A DNA stretch of 64,000 nt from Streptomyces sp. NBC_01224 (GCF_036002945.1 NZ_CP108529.1:1426001-1490000), one strand, 5' to 3'; counted from the first letter of the stretch, positions 21,907 to 32,101 are shown. Notes: a model not told the origin generated them from the sequence alone. A program made the numbers and translations.

Positions 21907-24900
21907 CTACGCCGAGGGCAGTTCCTTCAACTGGATGTTGCGGAAGGACACATGGTCATTGGCACCGTGGTTCTGGATGCCGATGTAGCCGTCCTTCAGG
22001 CTCCGTACCGGATCGGTGTTGGTGAAGTCGTTGATCTTCACTCCGTTGAGGAAGACCTGGAGACGTTCTCCCTGGACCTTGATCTCGTAGCTGTTCCACT
22101 GGCCGGGCGGCCGCAGGACCTGGTCCCGGGCCTTGATGTTCGCCGCCTTGAAGGTGTAGACGGAGCCCGTGGTGCGGTCGGGCGCGTCGGTGGCGTCGAT
22201 CTGGACCTCGTAGCCGTTGTTCACCGCGGACCAGGGGTCGTCGGACTCCGGGAAGCCGACGAAGACACCGGAGTTGTCGTCGCCCTCCATCTTCCAGTCG
22301 AGCTTGAGCGAGTACGACCCGAGCTCCTTGGCCTGGTAGGTGAGCAGACCCATGCCGCCCTCGGAGCGCAGTTCACCGTCGACGATGTTGAACTTTCCGG
22401 GGCCGGCCTGCTTCCAGCCTTCGAGCGTCTTGCCGTTGAAGATCGACCGGTAGCCGGTGTCGGGCTTGCAGTCGGCCTTCACCTGACCGGCCGCGTACCG
22501 CATGCCGCCCATGAGGAGCTGACGGAAGGCCGGTTCGGCGTACGACTCCTTGGTGTGGCCGAGGCCCGTGTAGAAGGAGCGGCCGCCCTGGTAGGTCTGG
22601 CACCAGGTGATCGGGTGATCGCCCTTCATGGTGCCGCCGGTGTAGGTCGTCTCGTCGAGTGTGGCGAGGACCTTGGCCTGACTGCGCGGGTTCGTGCGGT
22701 AGTTGTACCACTCGTCCGTACGGTCCCAGGCGTCGTCGAGGTGTGCGGTCGCCGGGTGATTGTGGTCCTCGACGCGTACGGTGGCGGGCTGGATCGCCGG
22801 GTGCCCGGAGAAGTACGCGCCGACGAGTCCGCCGTAGAACGCCCAGTCGTACTCGGTGTCCGCGGCGGCATGCACGCCCATGTAACCGCCGCCGGTGGCC
22901 ACATAGTTCTCGAATGCCTTCTGCTGATCGGCATTGAGCACATCACCGGTCGTCGACAGGAAGACGACGGCGTCGTACCGCGCCAGGTTGCTGGTCGTGA
23001 ACTGGCCGGCCGCCTCCGTCGCGTCGACGGTGATGTTGCTGTCCTTGCCGAGTTCCTTCAGCGCGGCGATGCCGTCCGGAATCGCGTCGTGGCGGAAGCC
23101 GGCCGTCTTCGAGAAGACCAGGACCCGTTTGGCGGTCCGGTCGGGGGCGCTGTTGGAGAGCTCGAAGTCGTCGACGTCGTACAACGCTCCGGCACCTCCC
23201 TTGAAGACGAGGAAGAGTTCGGTGGCCTTCTTGGGAACGCCACGCAGCGGTACGTCGATGTCCTGGAAGGTCTCCCAGCCGCCGGTCACCGGCACCGGTG
23301 CGGAGCCGAGGATCTTGCCGGTGGCCGATCCGGACCGTACCTCGAGGAAGCCGCCCGCGCCGCCGGACGAGATCCGGGCGGTGAGCTTGGTGGTTCCGTC
23401 GAGGATGTACGGCTTGAAGGCGATCCAGTCGTCGTTGTTGATGTCGCCGACGGTCTTCCCGCCGTGGGCGGCCGCCTTGTCGTACGTCTTGATGCCGGAC
23501 GACGAGGTGAAGTGCTCGGCCTGCCGGTGGCGGGGCTGGAGCTGCGACTGGTCGTGCCCGGACAGCGCGGCCTGGCCGCCGCCTCCGTTGTCGGTGTAGG
23601 AGGCGTCGATGACTCCGAAGATGTTGGCGTTCGGGTCGTGTCCGCCGTCGATCGCGGTCTTGATCGTGCCGGAGCACCCGTTGACGGTGGTGATGGGGTG
23701 TCCGTGGCTGTCGTGGCCGAGGACGAAGCGCACCTCGACCTTGGAGCAGTCGATCGTGCCGTCCTCGGGATCGGTGACGGTCACCTTGAACGGGATGTCA
23801 TCCCCGAAGTCGAACAGCTGCCCGTCACCGGGGAGTTCCAGGTTCACCTTGGGTGCCGTGTTGCCCACGGTCACATGGACGCTTGCCGCGCCGGTGCGCC
23901 CGGTGGGGTCCTTGGCGGTGACGGTGGCGGTGTAGGTGCCGTTCTTCTTGTACGTGTACGTCGGGTTGGCGGCCGTGGAGGTTCCGCCGTCGCCGAAGTC
24001 CCAGGCGTACGTGAGCGCGTCGCCGTCACCGTCCGTGGTGCCCGCGGAGGAGAACTGCACCTTCAGCGGTGCGGTGCCGGATGTCTTGTTGGCCGCTGCC
24101 TCGGCGACGGGTGAACGGCCACCGGTGGCGTTCTCGATGCGGTAGAGCGCGGAGTTCTCGTCGCCACCGAACCAGGAGAGGCCGTAGTCCAGGACGTACA
24201 GCGCCCCGTCGGGGCCGAAGGCCATGTCCATCACCTGGGTGCCCGACCAGGGGATGTTGTTGATGGACTTGACCGTGCCGTCGCCGTCCTGCTCGATGCG
24301 CTTGATCCAGCGCCGGCCGAACTCTCCGGCGAAGAAGTCCCCGTCGTATGCCTCGGGGAACTTCACCGGGGAGTCGAGGTCGGGGTCGTAGTGGTAGACC
24401 GGGCCGCCCATCGGGGACTCCGATCCGGTACCGAACTCGGGCACGGAGCCGCCGTCGTACGGAATCCAGGCGGGCTGCGCCGCGGGCAGGTCGACCAGGC
24501 CGGTGTTGTGCGGCGAGGTGTTCTTCGGGGCTGCGCAGTCGAAGGCGGCGCCGGAGGTCTTCGTCGCGAAGTCGTAGTCGATGAACGGGTCGTTGTCGCC
24601 GGTGCAGAACGGCCAGCCGAAGTTGCCCGGCTTGGTCACCCGGGCGAACTCGACCTGTCCGGCCGGTCCGCGCTTGGGGTCGGCCGCGCCCGCATCGGGC
24701 CCGTAGTCACCGACGTACACGATGCCGGTGGCCTTGTCGACGCTGAAACGGAACGGGTTGCGGAAGCCCATCGCGTAGATCTCGGGGCGGGTCTTGTCCG
24801 TGCCCGGCGCGAAGAGGTTGCCGTCCGGAACGGTGTACGAGCCGTCATCGGCGACCTTGATCCGCAGGATCTTGCCGCGCAGGTCGTTGGTGTTGCCCGA

Positions 24901-25629
24901 GGTGCGCCGGGCGTCGAACGCCGGGTTGCGGTCGGGGCGCTGGTCGATGGGGGTGTAGCCGTCGGAGGCGAACGGGTTGGAGTCGTCGCCGGTGGACAGA
25001 TACAGGTTGCCCTGCGCGTCGAAGTCGATGTCGCCGCCGACGTGGCAGCAGATGCCGCGCGACGTCTTGACGTCGAGGACCTTCTTCTCGCTGGCCAGGT
25101 CGAGGGTGCCGTCCTCCTCGAGGACGAAGCGGGACAGCCGGTTCACTCCGTCGAACTTGGCGAAGTCGGCGGCGGTCCCGGTCTCGGGGGCGTCGCCCGC
25201 GGGGGTGTCCAGCGGGGGCGCGTAGTAGAGGTAGATCGCCCGGTTCTCACTGAACTTGGGGTCGATGCCGACGCCCTGGAGGCCTTCCTCGTCGTGCGAG
25301 TAGACGGGGAGGACACCGGAGACCTTGGTGTTGCCGGCGCTGTCGGTGATCCGCAGCTCGCCGTTGCGCGAGGTGTGCAGCACGCTGCGGTCGGGGAGCA
25401 CGGCCAGCGACATGGGCTCGCCGGTCTCGGCCGCGCCCTTGGCGAGGGTGACCTGCTGGAAGTCCTCGGCCGCCACGTCGGCGGCGGCCGGCGAGGACGG
25501 TCCTGCCGCGGCTGCTCCGGGCGAGGCACCCAGGGCGAGGGTGGCCGCCGCGAGCAGGCCGCCGGTGAGCAGCGCGAGGGATTTACGGACGCGGAGCCGC
25601 GTTCTGCTCCTGTTTCTGGTTCTGTGCAC
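21907..25629 (-). CDS. Secreted five-domain protein: GSDH-like, PKD, CBM6, ThuA, DUF1080
   Basis: 1240 residues from GTG 25629 (GGAGGACACTC before it). A signal peptide covers residues 1-45. A glucose/sorbosone-dehydrogenase-like six-blade propeller (about 55-510) contains GICCHVGGDIDF and GFRNPFRFSVD. A PKD domain (about 525-605) reads TYAWDFGDGG. A CBM6-like module spans about 700-825. A ThuA-type domain (about 833-1045) starts RVLVFSKTAGFRHDAIPDGI. A DUF1080/3-keto-disaccharide-hydrolase-type domain (about 1060-1240) has IFNGKTLEGWKQAG. ThuA and DUF1080 families have been tied to 3-keto-sugar metabolism, so it may oxidise a glycan and process the keto product outside the cell. Confidence 0.88.
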   Translation of the reverse strand: MHRTRNRSRTRLRVRKSLALLTGGLLAAATLALGASPGAAAAGPSSPAAADVAAEDFQQVTLAKGAAETGEPMSLAVLPDRSVLHTSRNGELRITDSAGNTKVSGVLPVYSHDEEGLQGVGIDPKFSENRAIYLYYAPPLDTPAGDAPETGTAADFAKFDGVNRLSRFVLEEDGTLDLASEKKVLDVKTSRGICCHVGGDIDFDAQGNLYLSTGDDSNPFASDGYTPIDQRPDRNPAFDARRTSGNTNDLRGKILRIKVADDGSYTVPDGNLFAPGTDKTRPEIYAMGFRNPFRFSVDKATGIVYVGDYGPDAGAADPKRGPAGQVEFARVTKPGNFGWPFCTGDNDPFIDYDFATKTSGAAFDCAAPKNTSPHNTGLVDLPAAQPAWIPYDGGSVPEFGTGSESPMGGPVYHYDPDLDSPVKFPEAYDGDFFAGEFGRRWIKRIEQDGDGTVKSINNIPWSGTQVMDMAFGPDGALYVLDYGLSWFGGDENSALYRIENATGGRSPVAEAAANKTSGTAPLKVQFSSAGTTDGDGDALTYAWDFGDGGTSTAANPTYTYKKNGTYTATVTAKDPTGRTGAASVHVTVGNTAPKVNLELPGDGQLFDFGDDIPFKVTVTDPEDGTIDCSKVEVRFVLGHDSHGHPITTVNGCSGTIKTAIDGGHDPNANIFGVIDASYTDNGGGGQAALSGHDQSQLQPRHRQAEHFTSSSGIKTYDKAAAHGGKTVGDINNDDWIAFKPYILDGTTKLTARISSGGAGGFLEVRSGSATGKILGSAPVPVTGGWETFQDIDVPLRGVPKKATELFLVFKGGAGALYDVDDFELSNSAPDRTAKRVLVFSKTAGFRHDAIPDGIAALKELGKDSNITVDATEAAGQFTTSNLARYDAVVFLSTTGDVLNADQQKAFENYVATGGGYMGVHAAADTEYDWAFYGGLVGAYFSGHPAIQPATVRVEDHNHPATAHLDDAWDRTDEWYNYRTNPRSQAKVLATLDETTYTGGTMKGDHPITWCQTYQGGRSFYTGLGHTKESYAEPAFRQLLMGGMRYAAGQVKADCKPDTGYRSIFNGKTLEGWKQAGPGKFNIVDGELRSEGGMGLLTYQAKELGSYSLKLDWKMEGDDNSGVFVGFPESDDPWSAVNNGYEVQIDATDAPDRTTGSVYTFKAANIKARDQVLRPPGQWNSYEIKVQGERLQVFLNGVKINDFTNTDPVRSLKDGYIGIQNHGANDHVSFRNIQLKELPSA

Positions 25630-25923
25630 GAGTGTCCTCCGGAGAGTGCCGGTTGTACGGGCGGGTGCTGCCGTGCCGTTCTGCGCGGGGACTGCCGCGC
25701 AGGTCATGCGGGGCCTGTGGGGCGCCGGTGACCCGGGTCATGTCATGAACACGTTGGGGACGGTAGACCTGTTCGTCCGGGACGGAAAGCCCTTACGCAG
25801 CGGTCTTGTTGAACTTTTTCCTGCGTCAGGACAAAGCGGGGTGAGGGCAGGGGTGAGCGCGGGGCGGCGGGCTCTCTCCCCGCCCCGCCCCGGCCCGGAG
25901 GCGTCGCTCCTCGGAACGACCCG
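25630..25923. promoter_or_regulatory. Promoter region of the 1240-aa gene, with a terminator and possible ROK site
   Basis: TGTTGAACTTTTTCCT at 25807-25822 resembles motifs upstream of the ROK gene (CAACTTTCTCC at 33390). A GC-rich imperfect stem at about 25859-25895 (GCGGGGCGGCGGG facing CCCCGCCCCGC) could end transcription of the isomerase gene at 25924. No gene is seen. Confidence 0.4.
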
Positions 25924-26928
25924 TCAGTCCCCGCCCCCGAACGCCGCGTCGAACGACGCCGACGGCGGCTCGAAGTCATACCGCTTCAGCGTGGCAAGCG
26001 CTTCCGGCGCACCCGCCAGCCGGTCCATCCCCGCGTCCTCCCACTCGACGGAGATCGGCCCCTCGTACTCGATGGACCGGAGCATCCGGAAGACGTCCTC
26101 CCACGGCACGTCACCGTGCCCGGCGGAGACGAAGTCCCAGCCGCGCCGCGGGTCGCCCCACGGCAGATGGGAGCCGAGGCGGCCATTGCGGCCGTCCAGC
26201 CTCCTGCGGGCCTCCTTGCAGTCCACGTGGTAGATCCGGTCCCGGAAGTCGTACAGGAAGTTGACCGGGTCGAGGTCCTGCCAGACGAAGTGACTGGGGT
26301 CGAAGTTCAGCCCGAACGCGGCCCGGTGGCCGACGGCCTCCAGAGCACGGTGCGTGGTCCAGTAGTCGTACGCGATCTCGCTGGGGTGCACCTCGTGGGC
26401 GAACCGCACGCCCTCCGCGTCGAAGACGTCCAGGATCGGGTTCCAGCGCTCGGCGAAGTCCTCGTAACCCCGCTCGATCATCTGCGGCGGGACGGGCGGG
26501 AACATCGCGACCAGGTGCCAGATCGAGGAGCCGGTGAAGCCGATGACCGTACGCACCCCGAAGGCGGCGGCCGCACGGGCGGTGTTCTTGATCTCCTCTG
26601 CGGCTCGTTGACGCACCCCTTCGGGTTCACCGTCGCCCCAGATCCGTGCCGGCAGGATCCCCTGATGCCGTTCATCGATCGGGTTGTCGCAGACGGCCTG
26701 GCCGACGAGGTGGTTGGAGATCGCCCAGCACTTCAGTCCGTACTTGTCGAGCAGCTGCCGCCGCCCGTCCAGATAGCCGGGGTCGGCCAGAGCCTTGTCG
26801 ACCTCGAAGTGGTCGCCCCAGCAGGCGAGTTCGAGCCCGTCGTACCCGAAGTCCCGGGCGAGCCGGCAGACCTCCTCCAGCGGCAGGTCGGCCCACTGGC
26901 CGGTGAAGAGTGTGAAGGGACGGGGCAT
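25924..26928 (-). CDS. Sugar phosphate isomerase/epimerase (xylose-isomerase-like TIM barrel)
   Basis: 334 residues, no signal peptide. [31 protein letters not shown] opens the barrel. [50 protein letters not shown] and [11 protein letters not shown] give the Glu/Asp/His/Glu metal site. It lies 12 bases after the Gfo/Idh/MocA gene, a pairing usual in oxidised-sugar and inositol pathways. It would isomerise or epimerise a sugar produced or consumed by that dehydrogenase. Confidence 0.87.
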   Translation of the reverse strand: MPRPFTLFTGQWADLPLEEVCRLARDFGYDGLELACWGDHFEVDKALADPGYLDGRRQLLDKYGLKCWAISNHLVGQAVCDNPIDERHQGILPARIWGDGEPEGVRQRAAEEIKNTARAAAAFGVRTVIGFTGSSIWHLVAMFPPVPPQMIERGYEDFAERWNPILDVFDAEGVRFAHEVHPSEIAYDYWTTHRALEAVGHRAAFGLNFDPSHFVWQDLDPVNFLYDFRDRIYHVDCKEARRRLDGRNGRLGSHLPWGDPRRGWDFVSAGHGDVPWEDVFRMLRSIEYEGPISVEWEDAGMDRLAGAPEALATLKRYDFEPPSASFDAAFGGGD

Positions 26929-26940
26929 GCGCAGGACCTC

Positions 26941-28182
26941 CTAGAGAACTACGGGGGTGTGTACGGAGTTCTTCTCGGCGCTCTCCTCCACCGCTGCGAG
27001 CACCCGCTGCACCTGCAGTCCATCGGCGAACGACGGTGCGGGGGCAGTCCCTTCGGCAATCGTCCGCACCAGATCACGGGCCTGGTGGATGAAGGTGTGC
27101 TCGTAGCCCAGGGCGTGGCCCGGCGGCCACCACGCCTCCAGGTAGGGATGTTGGGGTTCGGTGACGAGGATGCGCCGGAACCCTGCCGTGGTGGCGGGTT
27201 CTGTGTGGTCGTGGAAGGACAGCTCGTTGAGCCGTTCCAGATCGAAGGCGAGCGAGCCGCGCTCCCCGTTGATCTCCAGCCGCAGCGCGTTCTTCCGACC
27301 GGCCGCCATCCGGGTCGCCTCGAACGAGGCCAACGCCCCGGAGGCCAGCCGGCCGGTGAACAGGGCCGCGTCGTCGACGGTCACCGCTCCTCGCGCGGCC
27401 GAGTCCGCAGCGCCGAAGAGCCCGGCCGACGGACCGTCGAGCAGCGGCCGCTGCGTCACGAACGTCTCACTGACCGCCGACACCCCGACCAGCAGCTCCC
27501 CCGCCAGATACTGGGCCAGGTCGACGATGTGCGCCCCCAGGTCGCCGAGCGCTCCCGAGCCTGCGTGCTCCCGCTTCAGCCGCCAGGTGAGCGGGGAATC
27601 GGGATCGACGAGCCAGTCCTGGAGGTAGGTGGCGCGGACATGCCTCAGGGTGCCGATCCTCCCCTCGGCGATCAGCTGCCGGGCGTACGTGATAGCGGGC
27701 ACCTTGCGGTAGTTGAAGCCCACCATCGCCACCTGACCGCGGGCCGCCGCGCGCTCCGCTGCCTCGGTCATGGCCTCGGCCTCGGCGACCGTGTTGGCGA
27801 GCGGCTTCTCGCACAGCACGTGTTTGCCCGCCTCCAGGGCGGCGATGGCAATCTCGGCATGGCTGTCGCCGGGGGTGCAGATGTCGACGAGCTGCACATC
27901 GTCCCGGGCGATCAGGGCCCGCCAGTCGGTCTCCGCCGCAGCCCAGCCGTGGCGGGCGGCCGCCGCCTCGACCGCTGCCCGGTCGCGTCCGCAGATCGCG
28001 GCGAGAGCCGGTTTCATCGGCAGCTCGAAGACGTGTCCCGCGGTGCGCCACCCCTGCGAATGGGCGGCGCCCATGAACGCGTATCCGACCATGCCGACTC
28101 CGAGCGTCGGCGCACTCGTCATCGGCCGATACGTCGGCGGCGGCGCTGCGGCCTCCTGATCCGTCTCTTCCCTACGGGCCAT
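26941..28182 (-). CDS. Gfo/Idh/MocA-family oxidoreductase
   Basis: 413 residues. The Rossmann motif GVGMVGYAFMGAAHSQGW lies near the N-terminus, followed by DICTPGDSHAEIAIAALEAGKHVLCEKPLA, whose EKP lysine is the family catalytic and cofactor motif, and DLGAHIVDLAQYLAGE, which contributes the catalytic Asp/His. It would oxidise or reduce a sugar hydroxyl, often at C3, with NAD(P). Start ATG 28182, set by GGAGGAAGCCCGG. It is 12 bases ahead of a TIM-barrel isomerase and downstream of a sugar ABC transporter. Confidence 0.88.
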   Translation of the reverse strand: MARREETDQEAAAPPPTYRPMTSAPTLGVGMVGYAFMGAAHSQGWRTAGHVFELPMKPALAAICGRDRAAVEAAAARHGWAAAETDWRALIARDDVQLVDICTPGDSHAEIAIAALEAGKHVLCEKPLANTVAEAEAMTEAAERAAARGQVAMVGFNYRKVPAITYARQLIAEGRIGTLRHVRATYLQDWLVDPDSPLTWRLKREHAGSGALGDLGAHIVDLAQYLAGELLVGVSAVSETFVTQRPLLDGPSAGLFGAADSAARGAVTVDDAALFTGRLASGALASFEATRMAAGRKNALRLEINGERGSLAFDLERLNELSFHDHTEPATTAGFRRILVTEPQHPYLEAWWPPGHALGYEHTFIHQARDLVRTIAEGTAPAPSFADGLQVQRVLAAVEESAEKNSVHTPVVL

Positions 28183-28250
28183 CCGGGCTTCCTCCTCGTC
28201 GGTCGTTCGATGGGTGCGGCAGGAGGGTCAGCACCCTCCTGCGGGGCGGA

Positions 28251-29288
28251 TCAGCTGAAGCCCGTGGGCAGGTACTGGTCGATGTTCTCCTTGGTGACCA
28301 CGGCCGAGTAGAGGGTGAGACTGGTCGGGATCTCCAGTTCGGCCAGGCCGCCGATGCCCTTGCCCTGTCCGAGGGCGCGGGCCAGGTCGATGGCGGACGC
28401 GGCCATCGTCGGCGGGTAGAGAACGGTGGCCTTCAGCACGCTGTCGTCGGCCTTGATGGCATCCATCGCGGACTTGGCGCCGGCGCCGCCGACCATCAGG
28501 AACTCGTCGCGGCCCGCCTGCTGAATGGCGCGCAGCGCGCCCACGCCCTGGTCGTCGTCGTGGTTCCACAGGGCGTCGAACTTCTTCTGTGCCTGAAGGA
28601 GTTGGGCCATCTTCGCCTGGCCCGACTCGACGGTGAAATCGGCGGCCTGACGGGCCACCAGTTTGATGTTGGGGTAGTTCTTCAGCGCGTCGGCGAAGCC
28701 CTGGCTGCGCTGCTTGGTGAGCTCCAGGTTGTCGATGCCGGCCAGCTCGACGACCTTGGCGTTCGCCTTGTCCTTGAGCTGCTCGCCGATGTACGTACCG
28801 GCGTTGAGGCCCATGCCGTAGTTGTCGCCGCCGACCCAGCAGCGGTACGCCTGCGGCGAGGCGAAGATCCGGTCCAGGTTGACGACGGGGATGCCCGCCT
28901 TCATCGCCTCCAGACCGACCTGGGTGAGCGCCTTGCCGTCGGCGGGGAGGATGACGAGGACGTCGACCTTCTTGTTGATGAGGGTCTTGACCTGGCCGAT
29001 CTGGGCGGCGGTGTCGTTGGAGCCCTCGGTGATCTCCAGGGTCACCTCGGAGTACTTCGCCGCCCGCGACTTGGCGTTCTCGTTGATGGCATTGAGCCAG
29101 CCGTGGTCGGCCTGCGGGCCCGCGAAGCCGATGGTGACGGGCTTGCCGGGCTTGTTGTCGGCGGCGGGCTGATTGCTCTGCGCCGTCTCCGACTTCTTGG
29201 GCTCGTTGCTGGTACAGGCGGTGAGGAGGGCGCCCGCGGAGACTGCTGCGGTGCCGAAGAGCAGTCCTCTGCGGCTGGTTTCTGGCAT
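28251..29288 (-). CDS. Sugar ABC transporter substrate-binding lipoprotein (RbsB type)
   Basis: 345 residues. A Tat-like SRRGLLFG and lipobox LLTAC show a lipid-anchored protein. The mature part reads VTIGFAGPQADHGWLNAINENA, then VDVLVILPADGKALTQVGLEAMKAGIPVVNLD, the type I periplasmic-binding fold of ribose- and inositol-type receptors. An alternative ATG at 29306 gives six more residues; I prefer 29288 (MPETSRRG). It captures a monosaccharide or cyclitol for the permease and ATPase encoded just upstream. Confidence 0.88.
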   Translation of the reverse strand: MPETSRRGLLFGTAAVSAGALLTACTSNEPKKSETAQSNQPAADNKPGKPVTIGFAGPQADHGWLNAINENAKSRAAKYSEVTLEITEGSNDTAAQIGQVKTLINKKVDVLVILPADGKALTQVGLEAMKAGIPVVNLDRIFASPQAYRCWVGGDNYGMGLNAGTYIGEQLKDKANAKVVELAGIDNLELTKQRSQGFADALKNYPNIKLVARQAADFTVESGQAKMAQLLQAQKKFDALWNHDDDQGVGALRAIQQAGRDEFLMVGGAGAKSAMDAIKADDSVLKATVLYPPTMAASAIDLARALGQGKGIGGLAELEIPTSLTLYSAVVTKENIDQYLPTGFS

Positions 29289-29313
29289 GGCTGTCAAACC
29301 CTTCATCCGGTGC

Positions 29314-29325
29314 GTGACATGTCAC
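29314..29325. promoter_or_regulatory. Palindrome upstream of the binding-protein gene
   Basis: GTGACATGTCAC is a perfect 12-bp palindrome just upstream of the binding-protein start. The core TGACATGTCA recurs twice at 56471 and 56509. It may be an operator; its regulator is unknown. Confidence 0.4.
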
Positions 29326-29388
29326 ATACGACGTATGGGGCGGTGTGCGGGATGGAGAAGCGGAGCTGCCGGGAGTGCGCCCGGCGGC

Positions 29389-30438
29389 TCAGGTCTCCCC
29401 GTGCGCCGATGTGCGGCGCTGGACCAGGACGGCCGCGACGATGATCGCGCCCTTGGCGATCTGCTGGACGTCGCTCTGCAGATTGTTGAGAGCGAAGATG
29501 TTGGTGATGGTGGTGAAGACGAGGACACCGAGCACGGAGCCGACGATGGTGCCGCGTCCGCCGCTGAGCAGGGTGCCGCCGATGATCGCGGCTGCGATGG
29601 CGTCGAGCTCGTACAGATTGCCGTTGGTGTTCTGTCCCGAGCCGGAAAGGATGATCAGCATGAAGGCGGCGATGCCGCAGCACAGCCCGGAGAGCAGATA
29701 GAGGTAGAGCCGCTGCCGTCGTACGTCGATACCGGCCAGCCTGGCCGCTTCCGCGTTGCCGCCGACCGCGACCGTACGCCGTCCGAAGGTCGTGCGGTTC
29801 AGCACCAGCCAGCCGATGACGGTCACCGCGGCGAACATCATGACCAGGGGCGGGATACCGAGGACGTACGAGTCGGGCAGGCCCAGGTCGAGGACCGACT
29901 TGACGGTGACGATCTGGGTCTTGCCGTCGGTGATCTGGAGAGCGAGCCCGCGGGCCGAGGCGAGCATGGCCAGCGTCGCGATGAACGGCACCATCCGGCC
30001 GTACGCGATGAGCACCCCGTTCACCAGCCCTGCACCGAGTCCCACGATCACGGCGGTGAACAGAATCCCTGCGAAGCCGTACTCCTGGGTGGCGAGCGTG
30101 GTCGCCCAGACGGAGGCGAGCGCGACCATCGCACCGACCGACAGGTCGATGCCGCCGCTGGTGATGACGAAGGTCATCCCGACGGTGACGACGCCGATGA
30201 CGGACGACTGGGTCAGGATCAGCTGAAGGTTCCCGGTGTCCAGGAAGGCATCGGGCTCGGTGAATCCGCCGACGGCGACAAGTACGGCGAGAACGCCGAG
30301 GAGCGAGAGGTTGCGGACGTCCGCGCGCAGGCCGAAGGTGCGCGAAGGTCCGTCCTTCCTACGGGGTTCGGCGACCGGGGCGGGGGCGGCCCCCTTGTCC
30401 GGCCCGCCCTGCTGCGCCGAGGAAACGGGCTGCGTCAT
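29389..30438 (-). CDS. Sugar ABC transporter permease (RbsC type)
   Basis: 349 residues, about 8-10 membrane helices after a 45-residue cytoplasmic N-terminus rich in Pro/Ala/Arg. VIGVVTVGMTFVITSGGIDLSVGAMVAL and AIIGGTLLSGGRGTIVGSVLGVL are signatures of ribose-type permeases (BPD_transp_2). The start ATG at 30438 overlaps the ATPase stop (ATGA). It forms the channel for the sugar captured by the protein encoded at 28251. Confidence 0.92.
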   Translation of the reverse strand: MTQPVSSAQQGGPDKGAAPAPVAEPRRKDGPSRTFGLRADVRNLSLLGVLAVLVAVGGFTEPDAFLDTGNLQLILTQSSVIGVVTVGMTFVITSGGIDLSVGAMVALASVWATTLATQEYGFAGILFTAVIVGLGAGLVNGVLIAYGRMVPFIATLAMLASARGLALQITDGKTQIVTVKSVLDLGLPDSYVLGIPPLVMMFAAVTVIGWLVLNRTTFGRRTVAVGGNAEAARLAGIDVRRQRLYLYLLSGLCCGIAAFMLIILSGSGQNTNGNLYELDAIAAAIIGGTLLSGGRGTIVGSVLGVLVFTTITNIFALNNLQSDVQQIAKGAIIVAAVLVQRRTSAHGET

Positions 30439-31961
30439 GACGTCGGGCTCCCTTCCATCACTAGGTCGAGTACGCGGTGCTCGTCGAGCTCCCGGGCGCC
30501 CGCCGCATGCACGACGCGGCCCTCGCGGAGCACCAGCACCCGGTCGGCGAGGCCCAGCACTTCGGGCACCTCGCTGGAGACGAGCAGCACGGCAAGGCCT
30601 TCGTCGGCCAGCCGGCGGATCACGGCGTAGAGCTCGGCGCGGGCGCCGACGTCGACACCGCGGGTCGGTTCGTCGAGCAGCAGCACCCGACAGCCGCGCA
30701 GCAGCCAGCGGGCCAGGACGGCTTTCTGCTGATTGCCGCCGGAGAGCGTGCGGACGGGGGTGTCCGGGTTGTCGGGGCGCAGGGAGAGCTCGCGGGTGGC
30801 GGTTCGGGCCGCCCGGCGCTCGGCCCCACGGTCGAGCCAACCTGCCCTGGAGAAGCGGGACATGGAGGAGACGGAGACATTGCGGGTGACGGATTCGAGC
30901 ATCAGCAGGGCCTGCGCCTTGCGTTCCTCGGGGGCGAGCCCGATGCCTGCGGCAACGGCCGCGCGGACGCTGCCGGGCCGGAGCTGTTTGCCGGCCACGG
31001 TGACCCGTCCGGCGCTCGGCTTGCGGGCGCCGTAGACGGTCTCCAGGATCTCGGAGCGCCCCGATCCGACGAGTCCGGCCAGACCTACGATCTCGCCGGG
31101 CCTCAGCTCGAGGTCCAGCGGGTCGAATTCGCCCTTCCTGGCCAGTCCTTCGACCTTCAGTACCGGCTCCGCCACTGTCGCTCCCGCGCCGCCCGTGGTA
31201 CGCGGCGGGAAGACGTACTCGACATTGCGGCCGGTCATCATGGCAACGATGTCTCGTGTCGGTGTGGACTTGGCGGGCAGCCCCACGGCGACGGCCCGGC
31301 CGTCCTTGAGCACGGTCACCCGGTCGCCGATCCTGCGGATCTCCTCCAGGCGGTGCGAGATGTAGACGACGGCGACCCCGTCGGCGGTGAGGGCGGCGAC
31401 GATACGGAAGAGGTTGTCGACCTCGTCGGGGTCGAGTGCGGCGGACGGCTCGTCCATCACGATGAGCCGTACGTCATGGGAGAGCGCCCGCGCCATGGAG
31501 ACGATCTGCTGCTGGGCGGCGGGCAGTTCGCCGACCGGCCTGGCCGGGTCGATCTCCGGGTGGCCGAGACGCTTCAGCAGTGCGGCGGCCGCCGTGCGGC
31601 CCTCGCGGGTGCGGACGACGAAGCGGGCAGTGGTGGGTTCGTGACCGAGGAAGACGTTCTCGGCGACCGACAGGCCCTCGACCAGGTCGAGTTCCTGGTA
31701 GATGGTGGCGATACCCAGGCGCATCGCGGCGATGGGCGACTTGAGCGCGGCCGGTTCACCGCGCCAGGTGATCTCGCCGTCGTCGGGCTGATGGGCCCCG
31801 GCGAGCACCTTGATGAGGGTGGACTTGCCGGCGCCGTTCTGCCCTAGGAGACAGTGGACTTCGCCGGCCTGGACCTCCAGGTCCACGCCGTCGAGGGCCC
31901 GTACTCCGGGGAACGACTTGGTGATGCCGGACATGGTGAGCAGGGGTGGTTCCGGTGCCAT
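30435..31961 (-). CDS. Sugar ABC transporter ATP-binding protein (duplicated ATPase, RbsA/MglA type)
   Basis: 508 residues with two ATPase halves. The first half has Walker A GQNGAGKSTLIK and Walker B RLIVMDEPSAAL. The second half has a degenerate GLVGSGRSEILE Walker A, the signature LSGGNQQKAVLARWL and VLLLDEPTRGVDVG. This is the usual layout of carbohydrate-uptake-2 transporters. It energises uptake with the permease and binding protein of the same operon and is its first gene (ATG 31961). Confidence 0.93.
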   Translation of the reverse strand: MAPEPPLLTMSGITKSFPGVRALDGVDLEVQAGEVHCLLGQNGAGKSTLIKVLAGAHQPDDGEITWRGEPAALKSPIAAMRLGIATIYQELDLVEGLSVAENVFLGHEPTTARFVVRTREGRTAAAALLKRLGHPEIDPARPVGELPAAQQQIVSMARALSHDVRLIVMDEPSAALDPDEVDNLFRIVAALTADGVAVVYISHRLEEIRRIGDRVTVLKDGRAVAVGLPAKSTPTRDIVAMMTGRNVEYVFPPRTTGGAGATVAEPVLKVEGLARKGEFDPLDLELRPGEIVGLAGLVGSGRSEILETVYGARKPSAGRVTVAGKQLRPGSVRAAVAAGIGLAPEERKAQALLMLESVTRNVSVSSMSRFSRAGWLDRGAERRAARTATRELSLRPDNPDTPVRTLSGGNQQKAVLARWLLRGCRVLLLDEPTRGVDVGARAELYAVIRRLADEGLAVLLVSSEVPEVLGLADRVLVLREGRVVHAAGARELDEHRVLDLVMEGSPTS

Positions 31962-32101
31962 GACAAATCCCCTCGGCGAATGGGGTTTCCCCTGCTCGAG
32001 CGCAGCCGAGAGCTTGGGGAAGGCCGGTGAGCGGGCAGGGCTGTACCAGGTGCGGTGGTGCGGGTGTTTCCGGACTGTGCCGATGTGCTGCCGGCCGAGG
32101 G

